From positions 342,241 to 406,240 of the forward strand of contig FN649742.1 of NCBI GenBank assembly GCA_000310025.1: DNA of 64,000 bases, given 5' to 3'. The translations under genes and the position numbers were made by a program. This document shows, piece after piece, positions 13,201 to 24,600 of this stretch. Numbering within the stretch: position 1 is the first letter of the stretch; every line of letters starts with the position of its first letter. The notes under the pieces are model-generated. The model was given only the letters and a program-made list of their open reading frames with translations. It did no database searches and was not told where the DNA came from. This stretch comes from Ectocarpus siliculosus (Eukaryota > Sar > Phaeophyceae > Ectocarpales > Ectocarpaceae).

Positions 13201-16200
13201 GGCTAAACCTACCGCGATTCCTACCCAACACGAAAATCTGCCGTAAAGTTAGTCAAGAGTACCTGGTTGGCCAAGGGTAATTCCCAGTACGGTATAGGCG
13301 AGGTTGACCGGTGCTCTGTCTCTTTGAGCACGCTGTAGACGGACTGGATGACGGGCGACTCCTTCGTAACCGAGCCGAACTCGTAGTTAAATATGGCTTT
13401 CCCGATGATATCCAACGACACACTTTGTCCGGGGTTAAAAGCAATCAAGGGCCAAGAGCAGGCGCGGGGGCAAACGAACTTTTGAGATGAGCGACACACA
13501 CGTTCGTTGAAACGGGGGCATTGGTTGCTTTTCCAGTTGGATTAAGGCGCTTCCGACAGTAGGTCGAGTCGGGAGAAACTGTTGTACTAGCTGTTGCCAG
13601 GAGCGGGGAGAGCGTACGAAGCAGACGTGTATAGTGCAGCGTCAAGCCCCCAAACAACTCCATACCAAGCGTCAACACACAAAAACGTTCTACCAACGAT
13701 CAGCCCACCTAGCTGTTGCCTACAGGCTGTGCCTACACACGCCATGCTGCCCTACAAAACGCCTTGGCGCGCTTTTTCTTGGTCAGAGTCCGAGAACAAT
13801 TCGCATATTTTTCTTCTAGCCTTTTAGGGCCATCTTGATGTTGTACAATTTTACACCCTGGACAAGACTGCTGTAAATATCAAGTGCGCACGTACATGTA
13901 GGCTACATGAGATCGTCAACATTTTCATCTGCACCGTACTGATCCTTTGGTTCACGAAAGACAAGCGCACCAATCGTCATGGCACCACTTCGAGCGTGTG
14001 CTCCATTGCGATATATCGGGGCGTGACAGTTGTGTTAGGCATGGGTGCTGTGTGTGGGAAGATGTTCGTGGCGGCGTGGAATCCAAATCGTTTTTCTTGG
14101 CCCGGGCAATCGGGCCGCATCGCCAGGCGAAAAAGCCAAACCGGATTTCACATCGCCACGATGCTCTCGCCAAATACAGCACCCATGTCCAACACAACTA
14201 TCACGCCCAGAGACACCACAATGGAGCACACGCTCGAAGTGGTGCGATGGCGATCGACGTCCTAGGTTTCGAGAACTAATGTGGTGCTGTGCTCACATTG
14301 CTGGCAGTTGCACGCGGCGGTAAAAAAAACGAAACATGCGCGACAGAGCAATACATAGCCTCGTCACACCACAGAGAGTCCAGCGGCATCCAGCCCAGAT
14401 GCTGTCGCCCGCTGTGCGTGTGCGTCGCCTGTTATGCGTACGCTGTCTGCTGTGCGTGTGTTGTCTGCTCTGTGGTGTCGCCCGCAGTCCCGCAGTGCGT
14501 GTGTTCTCTGCTGCAATTCGCTGACGGTGTGCTCCGAAAAAAATAAAGTGCATCTGCCTACCCCTGTAGTATAAAATCAGGTCGAATAAATACGCCACAA
14601 CTGCTTCGGTGTTGTGCCGATCGCAACAGACAACACCGACGCAGCAACCACCGCGGAATAAAGTAAAGCGAAGCGAGTGCGGTGTTGGTCGATAATTTTA
14701 CCTGCAGAAATGGGATTCCATCTCGATCTGATCGTCGCGCTGCGCCACGTCCTCCAGCTTCCCGATGAGAACGTTGTTGCAATCGCCGAAAACGCCAATC
14801 TGCGTAGCCCGCGACCGTCGTAAGGGATTGTGTCAGGGAACCAGGCGCACGAATAAGCTGTATATTCTATTCTAGGGCACCGACGACGGTTTGCTGTTGG
14901 TTGCTGTGCATGGTTGCACGCGAACAGCTTCTTCTTGCACGCGAAAACACGGAAGCTGGTAGCAGCCAGTGCTTCCCCCAACACCACACCACCAACCACG
15001 GAAGTTATCAGCAGCAGTAAACAATAATGCCAAGCAGAGGTGCCGGTCGCCCCGGTGGTCTAGTTGGTACCCTCGAAACCTTCTAGAGGTCAGGTTAGGG
15101 GTTCGAATCCCGGCGTAAGCGAGCTTTTCTTGCAAAGTGAGTTTTTCTCTCGCTTCCGCTCCTGGCCTAGTGGATAGCGCTAGTTCGTGTGTACACAGAG
15201 GGAAGAGAGTGCTGAACTCTTCTCGCATTAAAAATCGAAGGCAAAGTACAGCAGGAGGGGAGGGTACAGAGGGGCCCTTCTGTGTGACCACGGGTTGGAA
15301 TAAATGGCACTAGTGCTGTGAGCGCTGATTTGAAGTGAAGACAAAAAAAAAGCAGAGATCGTCACCTCCGTAACCTCAAACCCTCTCTCACCATCGCGTT
15401 TAGCCACGCTTTGTGGAAGCCCGGCACGATCGCCCGGCGCCGTACTTTCCACGTTGCGGGATCGGCGGGGATGAGACCCTTCCCCATGACGGGTTCCAGG
15501 ATCTCTGCCAAGATTCCCTTATCATATGCCTTAGCGTTATCGCGCAAGACATGTCGGATCATCACCGGGTCGGAGAGGACGATGAAGGACTTGGGGCCAA
15601 AGCAGAGCTTGTACGCTGGCCCGAACTGTCGTCAGAGGACGCAACGTACGCAAGGGTAGCAGGAGTGAGTAGGATTCGTCTACTGAAATAAACTCGCGTA
15701 AATTTCATACAGTACTAGCGCTGCTGTGCAAGGTTCCACGTTAAGTGGAGCGAGCGTGAGAAGGAACGCAAACGGTGGCTGGCTCAACAGCACGACGCGA
15801 TGCCTCACAGGCAGGAAGAAGCCGCTTTAGACGTGGGTGCATACATCGCTCAATACACTGCTCAGGTCAAGTGCAGCAGTCCGGCTATTCTACAGTGAAC
15901 GCCGCGGTGTCGCACGGTGTGTTCGTTGAATCAGTGAAACCTTTAAGCTCGAGCTCGGGGCTAGCACATGGGTGCACAGTGCACAGTTAGGTTTCTGCCA
16001 TTGAATTAGTTCATTGCATTCAACCGCACAAAAACAGCATCAAAAGAAGGATACGAATCATGAGACTGTAAATATGTTAATCTGCAACGTAGTGCTGTAG
16101 GGTCGCACCATCTCGTAGTACTTCTGAAGGCCGACGAATGTATTCCCTGTGACCATCGAGTCCAGCTCCCCCTCCGCAACCGGGCAGCCATCCAAAGAGG

Positions 16201-18121
16201 GCTCATCGCCATAGATCTGAGAGATACGGCAGGGATTAATTACAACGCGCGTAAACATCGGCAACAGAAGTTTGGTCGGCGAAAGGTAGACTCGCTCGTG
16301 CTCGAGGTTGCCATTTCTCATGGTGCACGCGTACGAGACGATTCTCCACGCTTATTCGATACAGTATCCTGCAACAGAGGATGGACATCTCACTCACCAT
16401 CCGGGTGCTTGTCTCCTCAACGACAAAGCAAACCTTGCAGGAGCTCGGAAGGACATACGGATTGAGCTACAAGGTAACAGCATCTTGTCAACTTTCACTA
16501 CCGCGAAACAATACGAGGAGTATAAATACGGCAGGCTAGCTAATAAACCCTGCCCGTTGCTTAAGTCTGGGGATTGTGTCTGTGAAGGTTGAAGCAAATT
16601 ACAGCTCCATCATGACTTCAGTGCCTTGCAACATGCTGAGTACATGCTACAGCAGTTTGAAGTTCATTTCATCGGCGGAAACAGCACGCGATAACACACA
16701 ACAGCGGTATCAGCCGACACGACGCTATGTATGTATTCAGCAACCTCTACGCAACTGTTGCTGCTGCTGTGTGTAGTCATGTCTATTGATTACACTGATG
16801 TTTCGCATGATGCGTCCTGCAATACACTACCAATGCTGAGAGGTTTGGCTCATGCTCTCGTGGGTTGTGAACAAGCCGCCGGCTTCCAATCTTCCAATGC
16901 AGCCGTCTCGTTCACACTTGCGTGCAAAAACAAGTACGACAGGGCCAGGGAAATGGTTTGCATGCAGGGGTTGTACCTCACAGCAGTACAAGTAAATAGC
17001 TGTTCGCGCAGTCCCTATGTAATTCATGCTGCAAATTACATCTTCGGAGGGGTTCGTTGACGCTGCCAGGGCGGGAATTACGCAAGCCGTCACCGCTAAC
17101 CCGGCCGACCTCTCTCTCCCCGAGGAAGGACTTTGTGCCCGCCGGGATCGCTGGAAACGCCGCGCACCCCATGGCAGAAGGCACGGTGCAGCTTGCGGCG
17201 GGCATCTATTGTAGCATAGCGCCAGGGAAGAACATGGTGGTACATGTTGCATACATATCGTCACATTTCGTTATTACACACAGGGTTTCAAGGGCGGCGT
17301 TTGCAGCGATCCCGGCGGGCACAAAGTCCTTCGTCGGGGAGAGAGAGATCGGCCGGGTTGGCTTGCATGATCCCCGCTCTGGCAGCGTCAACGAACCCCT
17401 CTCCGGAGAGGCGATTTCAGCAGTCAGTGTCCGCGGGGCCCACGACGGTTGCAGTTTACATCGAGCAGATACATTTGTGTGCATTCCTCAAAACGCGTAT
17501 GCATACCAGTAGTTCAGTTCAAGTCAAAGCGCAGCGGCGTTGGTCTCGCCTGTTCTATGTTGGTGCGGAATATGTTGGCGGCGTCTCCGAACGTGCACGG
17601 CGACTGCCCTGGCTCGCCGAGCTCGAAGAGAGGCAGCTTCCACACGTTGGCCCACACCCACTTGCCGATGGGATTTCCTTCAAACACCTCCATGGTGCAC
17701 CCCCCAGCACGAGCACCAGCCCTCGGCGATTGCTTCCTCACTTGGTTTGGTCGCAAATTGCTGGAAGCTGGTGCCGTGGAGGCCAGGGAGAGCGATCGTC
17801 ATGCACAGAGAGGGATATGTTTGTCAAGCTGTGACGCCCGACCAGGCAGGTCAGGTGTGATCCTCTGCCTGCTGTAGCCACTGCAGTGCTACAGATCGCA
17901 TCTCTGGCCCGCGGCATGACCGGACCCGCTCTCTCCCACATGGTGTTCATGAAGATTGGTGCTCCAAGCAGGTAGGCTACTGTACTCGACGCAGTCATCC
18001 TACCCTTCAAGCTTCATTGCGTCGCCGACTACTCACTTGCAGGGGTAAACGAAGAAGCGCGGGGTGCGAAGGCATTGTTCCCGGTGACCAACAAGGACAA
18101 GACGCACAGGGCGCGCCTCAT
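10202..18121 (-). CDS. CYP97: Second CYP97-family cytochrome P450, plastid-targeted, ten exons
   Basis: Exons in coding order: 18121-18037, 17767-17550, 16216-16109, 15625-15392, 14799-14702, 13422-13263, 12762-12628, 11828-11596, 11171-10828, 10470-10202. They join in frame to 627 residues. The N-terminus ([14 protein letters not shown] then NNAFAPR) is a textbook heterokont plastid presequence: signal peptide, then an FAP motif. Core motifs: [35 protein letters not shown], ExxR as ESLR, PERF as DPERF, heme loop [15 protein letters not shown]. Blocks such as [18 protein letters not shown] and [15 protein letters not shown] recall plant CYP97B most closely. The probable role is carotenoid-ring hydroxylation in the plastid (family inference). 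All introns are GT-AG except the second, which needs a GC donor (CAG|gcgaga at 17550). Introns hold two inverted repeats and a tRNA-like repeat, yet the reading frame is intact. The gene is convergent with the first P450 and head-to-head with the DP gene. Confidence 0.92.
13982..14245. repeat. Foldback inverted repeat in P450 intron
   Basis: Left arm (13982 to about 14090) and right arm (about 14137-14245) are imperfect reverse complements over about 108 bases, roughly 80% identical by eye. Both outer ends start GCACCACTTCGAGCGTGTG when read inward. The short spacer contains a small GGCCCGggcaatCGGGCC hairpin. The element lies inside the intron between exons 5 and 6 of the minus-strand P450. 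It resembles a foldback or MITE-like element. No transposase is present and no target duplication was established. Confidence 0.8.
15052..15124 (+). repeat. tRNA-like sequence with Pol III A and B boxes (SINE-like)
   Basis: Has an A-box-like word (TGGTCTAGTTGG near 15055) and a perfect B box (GGTTCGAATCC near 15100) at tRNA spacing. The acceptor and anticodon arms do not fold into a cloverleaf and the T stem mispairs, so this is not a working tRNA. A second A-box-like word (TGGCCTAGTGG) follows near 15164. A tRNA-derived SINE fragment inside the P450 intron is the likely reading. Confidence 0.5.
17047..17401. repeat. Inverted repeat (about 110-base arms) in P450 intron
   Basis: Arm 17047-17163 and arm 17293-17401 are near-perfect reverse complements (start GAGGGGTTCGTTGACGCTGC; core GACTTTGTGCCCGCCGGGAT), separated by about 130 bases. 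A 10-base gap and scattered substitutions distinguish the arms. The element sits in the second intron of the minus-strand P450, the same intron that has the GC donor. A transcript through it would form a long hairpin. Confidence 0.85.
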
Positions 18122-18665
18122 GATGATGTATGAAGCTGTCACGGAGCCAGCACTGACCAGAGGAGTCCGGATCTCTTCCGGCAATTTCCCCCAGTGCAAC
18201 CAGCAGCACGAGGAGAAGCAGCTCTCACACCCCCACACGCAATTAACCTACCTCGATGGCTCCCTCTCTGTACCTCGCTCTCTCTGTGTCCTTCTCATTC
18301 CATTGGAAAGCACCAGAGGACCAAGAGGCACCTTTTACTTTTCCTTACCTTTTCCTACGTTTTCAATCACGGAACCCCCGTTGGCCTACCCACCCCCGCT
18401 TTTCCCCCTGCCTGGTGGTACTGCTGTCTGTACCCAGTACCATGCACCAGCAGAGAGGGTGTTTGTCCAGTTCGTTCCAGCGAGGTGTGCGTTTGGACGT
18501 TGCCTCGTCAACGTGAGCGAAGTGCGAGACACACATCTTAGGGAGTAGGGGTGACTCGAAATAAACTCTCCAGTGTCCAGTACACACGAGTTCCAAGGAG
18601 TGGAGGGAGAGAAAGCAGAGATAGCCCCTGACAACACACCGGTCTTTCTTTCGGTCGACCACAGC
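18122..18665. promoter_or_regulatory. Head-to-head spacer between P450 and DP genes
   Basis: The ATG of the minus-strand P450 (18121) and the ATG of the DP gene (18666) are 544 bases apart and point away from each other, so both promoters and leaders must lie here or overlap upstream exons. The region is pyrimidine-rich around 18280-18420. No canonical TATA box or E2F site was recognised. Confidence 0.5.
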
Positions 18666-21600
18666 ATGACAACCAAAACTCGGGATCGGGGGCAAGGGGA
18701 AGAGATGGAGAGCTTGATGTTCCCGGGCGATGCCACGTCCCCGACGCCTTCTTTCGGTTTGTGGGACGAGATCGAGGTAAGCGGCAAGAGGGGAGAGCCG
18801 AGCATTTGCCTACGTGGAGTGACGTAAAGATTACTGCTGTAGGTCGTGAGGAGTTGTGAAGGCTGCTGTTGCTGCGGGTCTGGTCTGTGAAGATCGAATG
18901 TCAACAAGAACGGACGTTTCTAGCCTCAACCTTGATGGTGCAGGCAATACAAGCTGCCTCTCGAGATAGACCTGACAAACCTAAGCGGAGCCTGCTGACT
19001 CTTGCGTCAGTTCCGTGGTCGATGCTCGAGCCCACGTCGGACGGGAGCAGCTAGATAGATCGTTAGCGCTTTTCCGGTAAAAGAAGAAAAAACTGGTTCG
19101 AACCTGGACTGGAGTTTATTTCCTCCCCCTGTGGGCGTCTGCTGTGTTTGTTCGTTTGTTCTCCTCCTAAAATCGGTGTTGTTGTCGTTGTCGGTACCGG
19201 TGTTGCCGGAGCAGGACAACGGCAAGTTCAGCAGCTTGAAGAGGAAGCACGACGACACGCTGAGCGACGAGCTTCTCACCATGCTCAAGGTAAAAAAGAT
19301 ACATCCGGCGTAGGATTGGCTACACTGTTTATTTCCTCTCTCATCGTTTGCGATCTGGCTCTCGGTTGGTTTGTGCCAAATCTCGTCTCTTGTTCGAACA
19401 CACAACACAGAGCCTTGACCTTGCGAGAAATTCCGGAAGAGATCTCATCAATGACGAGCAGACGCAGTTTGGTGACATTCTTCTGTAAGCAGCTAGGAAT
19501 GGCATCGACTGGCGTGGGGCGATGGGCAGCATGAAGCGAACAGCAGAACCATATTGTCAGCATGTGTGCATATGCGTAGTAGTTGTGAAAAATCGCTGCT
19601 ACTCTCCGACCGCAAAAGTCTGCTCTCTGCCGGTTCCTCCACCAAGACGAAATACTTGCTGACCGGTAGGTCGCGTGGTCGCCAAACAAGCAAGTCAAGA
19701 TACAGATAGATGCGCACAAAGGCTACCATTGCACAGCTCTGCTGCTTGTACCCCGGTGGACAGAGAGCCACACAGAGCCAAGAGGTTGCCGCAACTATCG
19801 GGGGTTCATAGCCTATTCTCCGTCCTTGACGTGTGATCGGTTGTTGTTGTTGTTGTTGTTGTTGTCTTCACATTTAAAACCGTTCCGTTCTCTCTGCCAG
19901 TGCCTTCTTCTGTCGGTACTAGTCTACACTTGACGGGATCATTTCCCGTGGTCACAGGCTAACTTACCCAAAAAAGGTACCCGAAAACAAAATGGACCCG
20001 AAGGATCAGCAAGCCAATAAAAGTGAACTACAGATAGTCTAGGCCACTCCGCTCGCCTCTCTGCACTCTATGCGAGGTAACCCTAGATTTTTGCGGGCTC
20101 TCGGGCTAACGTACAAGTTACCTCGGTGCTTGCCTTTTGTCCCAGCGAGTTGTCTTGTCCCGGAGCGGTGCGGCCCTCCAGCTCTGGACCCTCTCCTTTC
20201 CCTTCTCTGGTGCATACCCCCACGGTGGTCACCGTGTTCTCTTCTGCTGCATGGCCCCGGTGTCCAAGCCGGGGCGTCTGGATTCAGTCTCATTTCCAGC
20301 TACCCAAGTCGGCTAGGTCGCGAGCTACCCCGATCTTGCGACAGCGGTAGTTCCCGGCCGCCAAACGCAGGATCCCCTTCTGATCAGTGCTAGGGACTGT
20401 GTGTCCGTCATTGTTGGGTGGTGTTTCGAGCTCTAAGTCCACTGACGGACCTCGGCCCACCCCAGCAGGGAGGGGGGCAGGCCGGGGGAAGGTAATATCG
20501 TGGTCATGTGATATTTTTCTGAAGGCATATGCTCACAGATCCTGTTCTGGAGCAGCCAACGTACGTGTGGCGGAAAGCGGGTACAGCCTAGCAGCGGGTA
20601 AATATGCAGTACATACTTAGTCTTTCTGAGTGTGTATTTACTTTACAACCAGCATTCGTGATACCTCTCGCTGCTGCTGTCCTTGGGAAATGTCCGCCGG
20701 AGATGTCCTGTTGTACTTGCTTTCGCTCTTGTACCCCGCTAAACGACACACTGGTTGCGCTGGCTTCGTACGCTACCCTTCCAAATAATAACGTAACATT
20801 CATTGTACTCTACATCTAACCTATGCATACACATGGTGGCCCGCCTCCTACATGGCAGTACCATGTACTTCAAGTACTTCGTACAGTAGCAACTATAGCG
20901 GTGGCACGAAAGGAACAAGGGTTGCCGCCAAGTGTGCATCGGCGATGGTATCCACACTACAGTATTGGAGCACAATACATACAAGTACGCAACGAAAGGC
21001 AAGCCTTGAAGGGTATATTGCGGATATATCCATGTGTATTGTAGAGGGGATCGATCATCCTGGACAGATGCGGGGAGATGTATCATCATTATCATTATCA
21101 TCTGTCACCTCCACGTTCCTCCCCCTTCTGGAGGGCTACTATTGTTTGCTACAATGTAGACAATTAAGGCTCCCGGGGGGCTTAATGATAACGGGATCCC
21201 GATCGGCCAGCGGCGATTTTCTTCACTCATTGCAACCTTCACCTTCTGGACGTGTTTTCACGGGTGCCCTCGTTCGCCATGCCATATGCATAAGAAGTTC
21301 CACAACTTCGCACAAGTCTGTCTTTTGTTGTCCTCCACCATTGTAGACGGGTGGTGGGGTTTGAACTTTTGAATTGGGGCTACTTGCTGTAGCCAGGCAT
21401 GTCGTCGACGCCAATGTGAAAGGTGAAAGAGGTAAATGGTCCCGGATGCGCCTTGGGGATATGAAACCTTTGTAGACGTCACCTCCACAGCAGCAATGCC
21501 GAACGAGTTGAACACCACCTTGCCCCCCCCCCCCGCCCCCCCCCCCCCCGGGCGTCTAAATAACGTGGGTCGTCGTGTCTTGTGTCACGTGTGTGTATTT

Positions 21601-24600
21601 CGTTGTGCTTGCGCAGGACGCGGGCTTGGAGAATATGGCGTTGGAAGTAGGCACCGTGCAGGGGGGACAGATCGCGGCACTGCAGGATGGAAAGGACGGA
21701 GGACTAGGTAAACATTTGCTGTCTAGTCTAGAGAGTGGAGTATTGTGTCGTTGTTTTGTATTGTGCTGCGGCGCGGGGAAACCTTTTTGTTTGAGCTGTG
21801 GCAGCTTTCTTTTTGTTTGTCGTCCAATGAGGGTGAAGCTGCTGCAATAGACACTCCCCGCATCTTGTGTATGGTTGTCCATGTAGTTCGCCCCCATGAA
21901 GTGCGTCCCACGTTCAGGTTCCAGTGTCAAAAAGTGGTCACGGGATGGGCGTGCGGCCAGCCTCGCGCTGTTGCTGCCGCACATGACGCGAGTTTTGTGA
22001 ACCAGCACCTAGGGAACACTCCACTGGTATATTGCTCCTGTGTTTCTGTGTGTGTTTGTGCGCGTGGCCTATGCAAGTTGTTACGCGTACCATACGGGAC
22101 CGCATGATGCATGATATCATATGATATGATCTGATATAATATGATTGCCGTACTGGCACGAGAGTTTCGGTCGGCAGCAGCGGCAGCAGCAGCAGCAGCA
22201 GCAGCAACCAACCGCCCACACCTTCACGCTCCCTCCCCCCATATGTGTTTCCGCGTGTGTATGTACTCTGCACAGGATCTGCAGCGAAAATGTTGCGGCC
22301 CTTCGCTGCAGCAGGCGACGCCACCTCCCCGGTAGCCATGACAGCGTCGGCCATCTTCTCGCCGAACCCGAGGGGAACAGCGCCCCCGCTCGACTCCCCC
22401 CTCCTCCTCAAGCGATCCCTGGGCTCCCCTGCCCCCCCGATGTCCATGACGGCTTCCGCGATCTTCTCGCCAAACCCTAGGGGGCACCGGGTTGGCGTTG
22501 GCGGGGGGGCGCTGTCGCACCTCACGGAATCTCCCGCGGCGATCAAGGGCACTGACCTGAGGCAGGCCGCCTCTGCGGAGTCCGACTCGCCTCCAAAGTC
22601 TAAATCCAAGAAATCGCGGCGAACACTCCCCCCAGCGACAGCCGCACCACCAACGAGAGATATTCCGCCGCCGGAACCGGTCCCACCCCCTCCGGCGGGC
22701 CGCACTCGGCGAGCATGCACCCACTACGGCGCGGATGCGCCATCTGACACGTGAGTATGGAGCGTGGAGCAAACGACGCAACTGCTGTTGGCGTCGGAAG
22801 CTGTCTTTCAGGTCACGCGCGTGGAATTTTTTTTCTTACGTACATATGCATACGTGTTTTTTAATGTTTTTGGATGTTTTTTCCTGTCAGGGCGCTGCAA
22901 ACGAAGAGGACGAAGAAGCCGGAGGCCAAGCCTAACAAGGGCCTCCGACATTTTAGCGTCAAGGTCAGTCAGCCGGTCACTTCCGCAGGCAGCCACCATC
23001 AAAGAACACCATGATGTTCGTGGGAAGCTTACAGTACATGTCAGCACAACTTGTTGTGCCACGTGTTCTTCTTATTTGGGCGCACCGCATGTGGGGAGGT
23101 AGTTTGACAAGCCTTTTACGGGGGTAGGGTAGAGATGCTTTGAGATCCCCTGTTGGAGCGTGTATGGGTCTGAACGGCGACGTGGGAACACAGGTACGTA
23201 CAATAGTGAAGACGCGGTGTTAGGGGTAACGACCAGCTGAGTTGTATTTCATGCAAACACCTGTTACTCTTCTTGTGTGTACGACCAAAGACTTTGGTTT
23301 GACAACAGTTGTAATTCTGCACCCGGGTGAGCAAGCCATCTTCGTCCCTCGTGACATCCTTCCCACTTGTTGGTCAAGGTTTGTCGGAAGGTGGAGGAGA
23401 AGGGAACCACGACGTACAACGAGGTGGCCGACGAGCTGGTGCAGGAACTCGCGGCGGAGGGAAAGCTCGGAACGGGCAAGGAACCCCACTACGACGACAA
23501 GAACATTCGGCGAAGAGTATACGACGCCCTGAATGTGCTCATGGCCATCGACATCATCTCCAAAGATCGCAAGGAGATCAAGTGAGCCTAGACACCGGGT
23601 TACTGCTACCGTATACTTCCATATGTTTTGCGGCGGCTCGGGGCGGCGTTGTTTTGTCCATCAAAGTTGCCGTTCGTGCGGCGGATGCATGTAGGTATGT
23701 ATGTATGTATCGGCCTTTTTGTGACAGTGGTGGCGTCTATTTCCGCATGGGGTTCGATGCCAAGTTGTGTATTTTTGGAGCACTTTTTCGAAGCACCATG
23801 AAGATGGGGACAGTTTTTTTTTTTTACGGTTCTGCGCCCTCTTGGGTGCGTAGCAATACGCTCCTCGCCCTGCAGTACCCCGATCACCGGTCGTTGTTTC
23901 GGTACTCGGCCCAGCCAGGCTTCGGGCCTTGTCTCTCACGTGTTTCCAGTAGGAACAGCGTAGAAAAGTGGGTAAAGAGTTGACAGTTGTGCATTTTCGC
24001 TGCTGTTATCGTGACACAACTGTTTTCTCGCGCTACAACACCTACGGGCGGCGGCGGACGGAACGCAGGTGGAAGGGATTGCCGGAAAATTCCTCTCGAT
24101 CAGGACTGAGGGCTCTCCAGCAAGAGAAGCAGGATCGCGAGCGCTCGCTGGACGCAAAGAAGAGTCAGCTGGCGGATCTTTTGGTACAGCAGATCTCCTT
24201 CCGAAACCTGGCCCGCAGGAATCGTTCTCGCGCCGCCGCAAGGGCGGCCGCTGCTGCTGCCGCGGCCGCTGCTGGGAACGGGGCGGAGTGCGCGGAAGAG
24301 CAAGATGCCGAAGAGGTTGCGGCGTCAAAGGTGAAGGCTTGTTGTGTGGCGTTGTGTTTTCTAGCTGGAGATACGTTTTTTAACGTGTTCACGTTCATGG
24401 TTGCTGTTTCGCTTGGGCGGCGGGCGAGGCGTTCAAACGCGAGGCCAAATGCTGCTCGATCGCAGTTTACGAAGATGTGTATCTTCCCCCACTGACTCGC
24501 AACACGAGTCTCTCACAACGTTGCATGGAGAGCCACCGTTTCCCACGATGCTGTACGCAAGCGTCACAATGCAGCAGCCTGAACGATGTGTAGAGCCGAT

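Noticed and set aside
14289-14546. Coding exon with repeated CVCC-type residues
   Set aside because: GT-rich low-complexity DNA inside a P450 intron; including it would break the frame.
15052-15124. Functional tRNA gene
   Set aside because: Acceptor, anticodon and T stems do not pair, despite good A and B boxes.
15590-15626. Suspected one-base frameshift in the KLCFGPKSF region of the second P450
   Set aside because: On recounting, the run has three A residues and the exon 15625-15392 is exactly 78 codons in frame.
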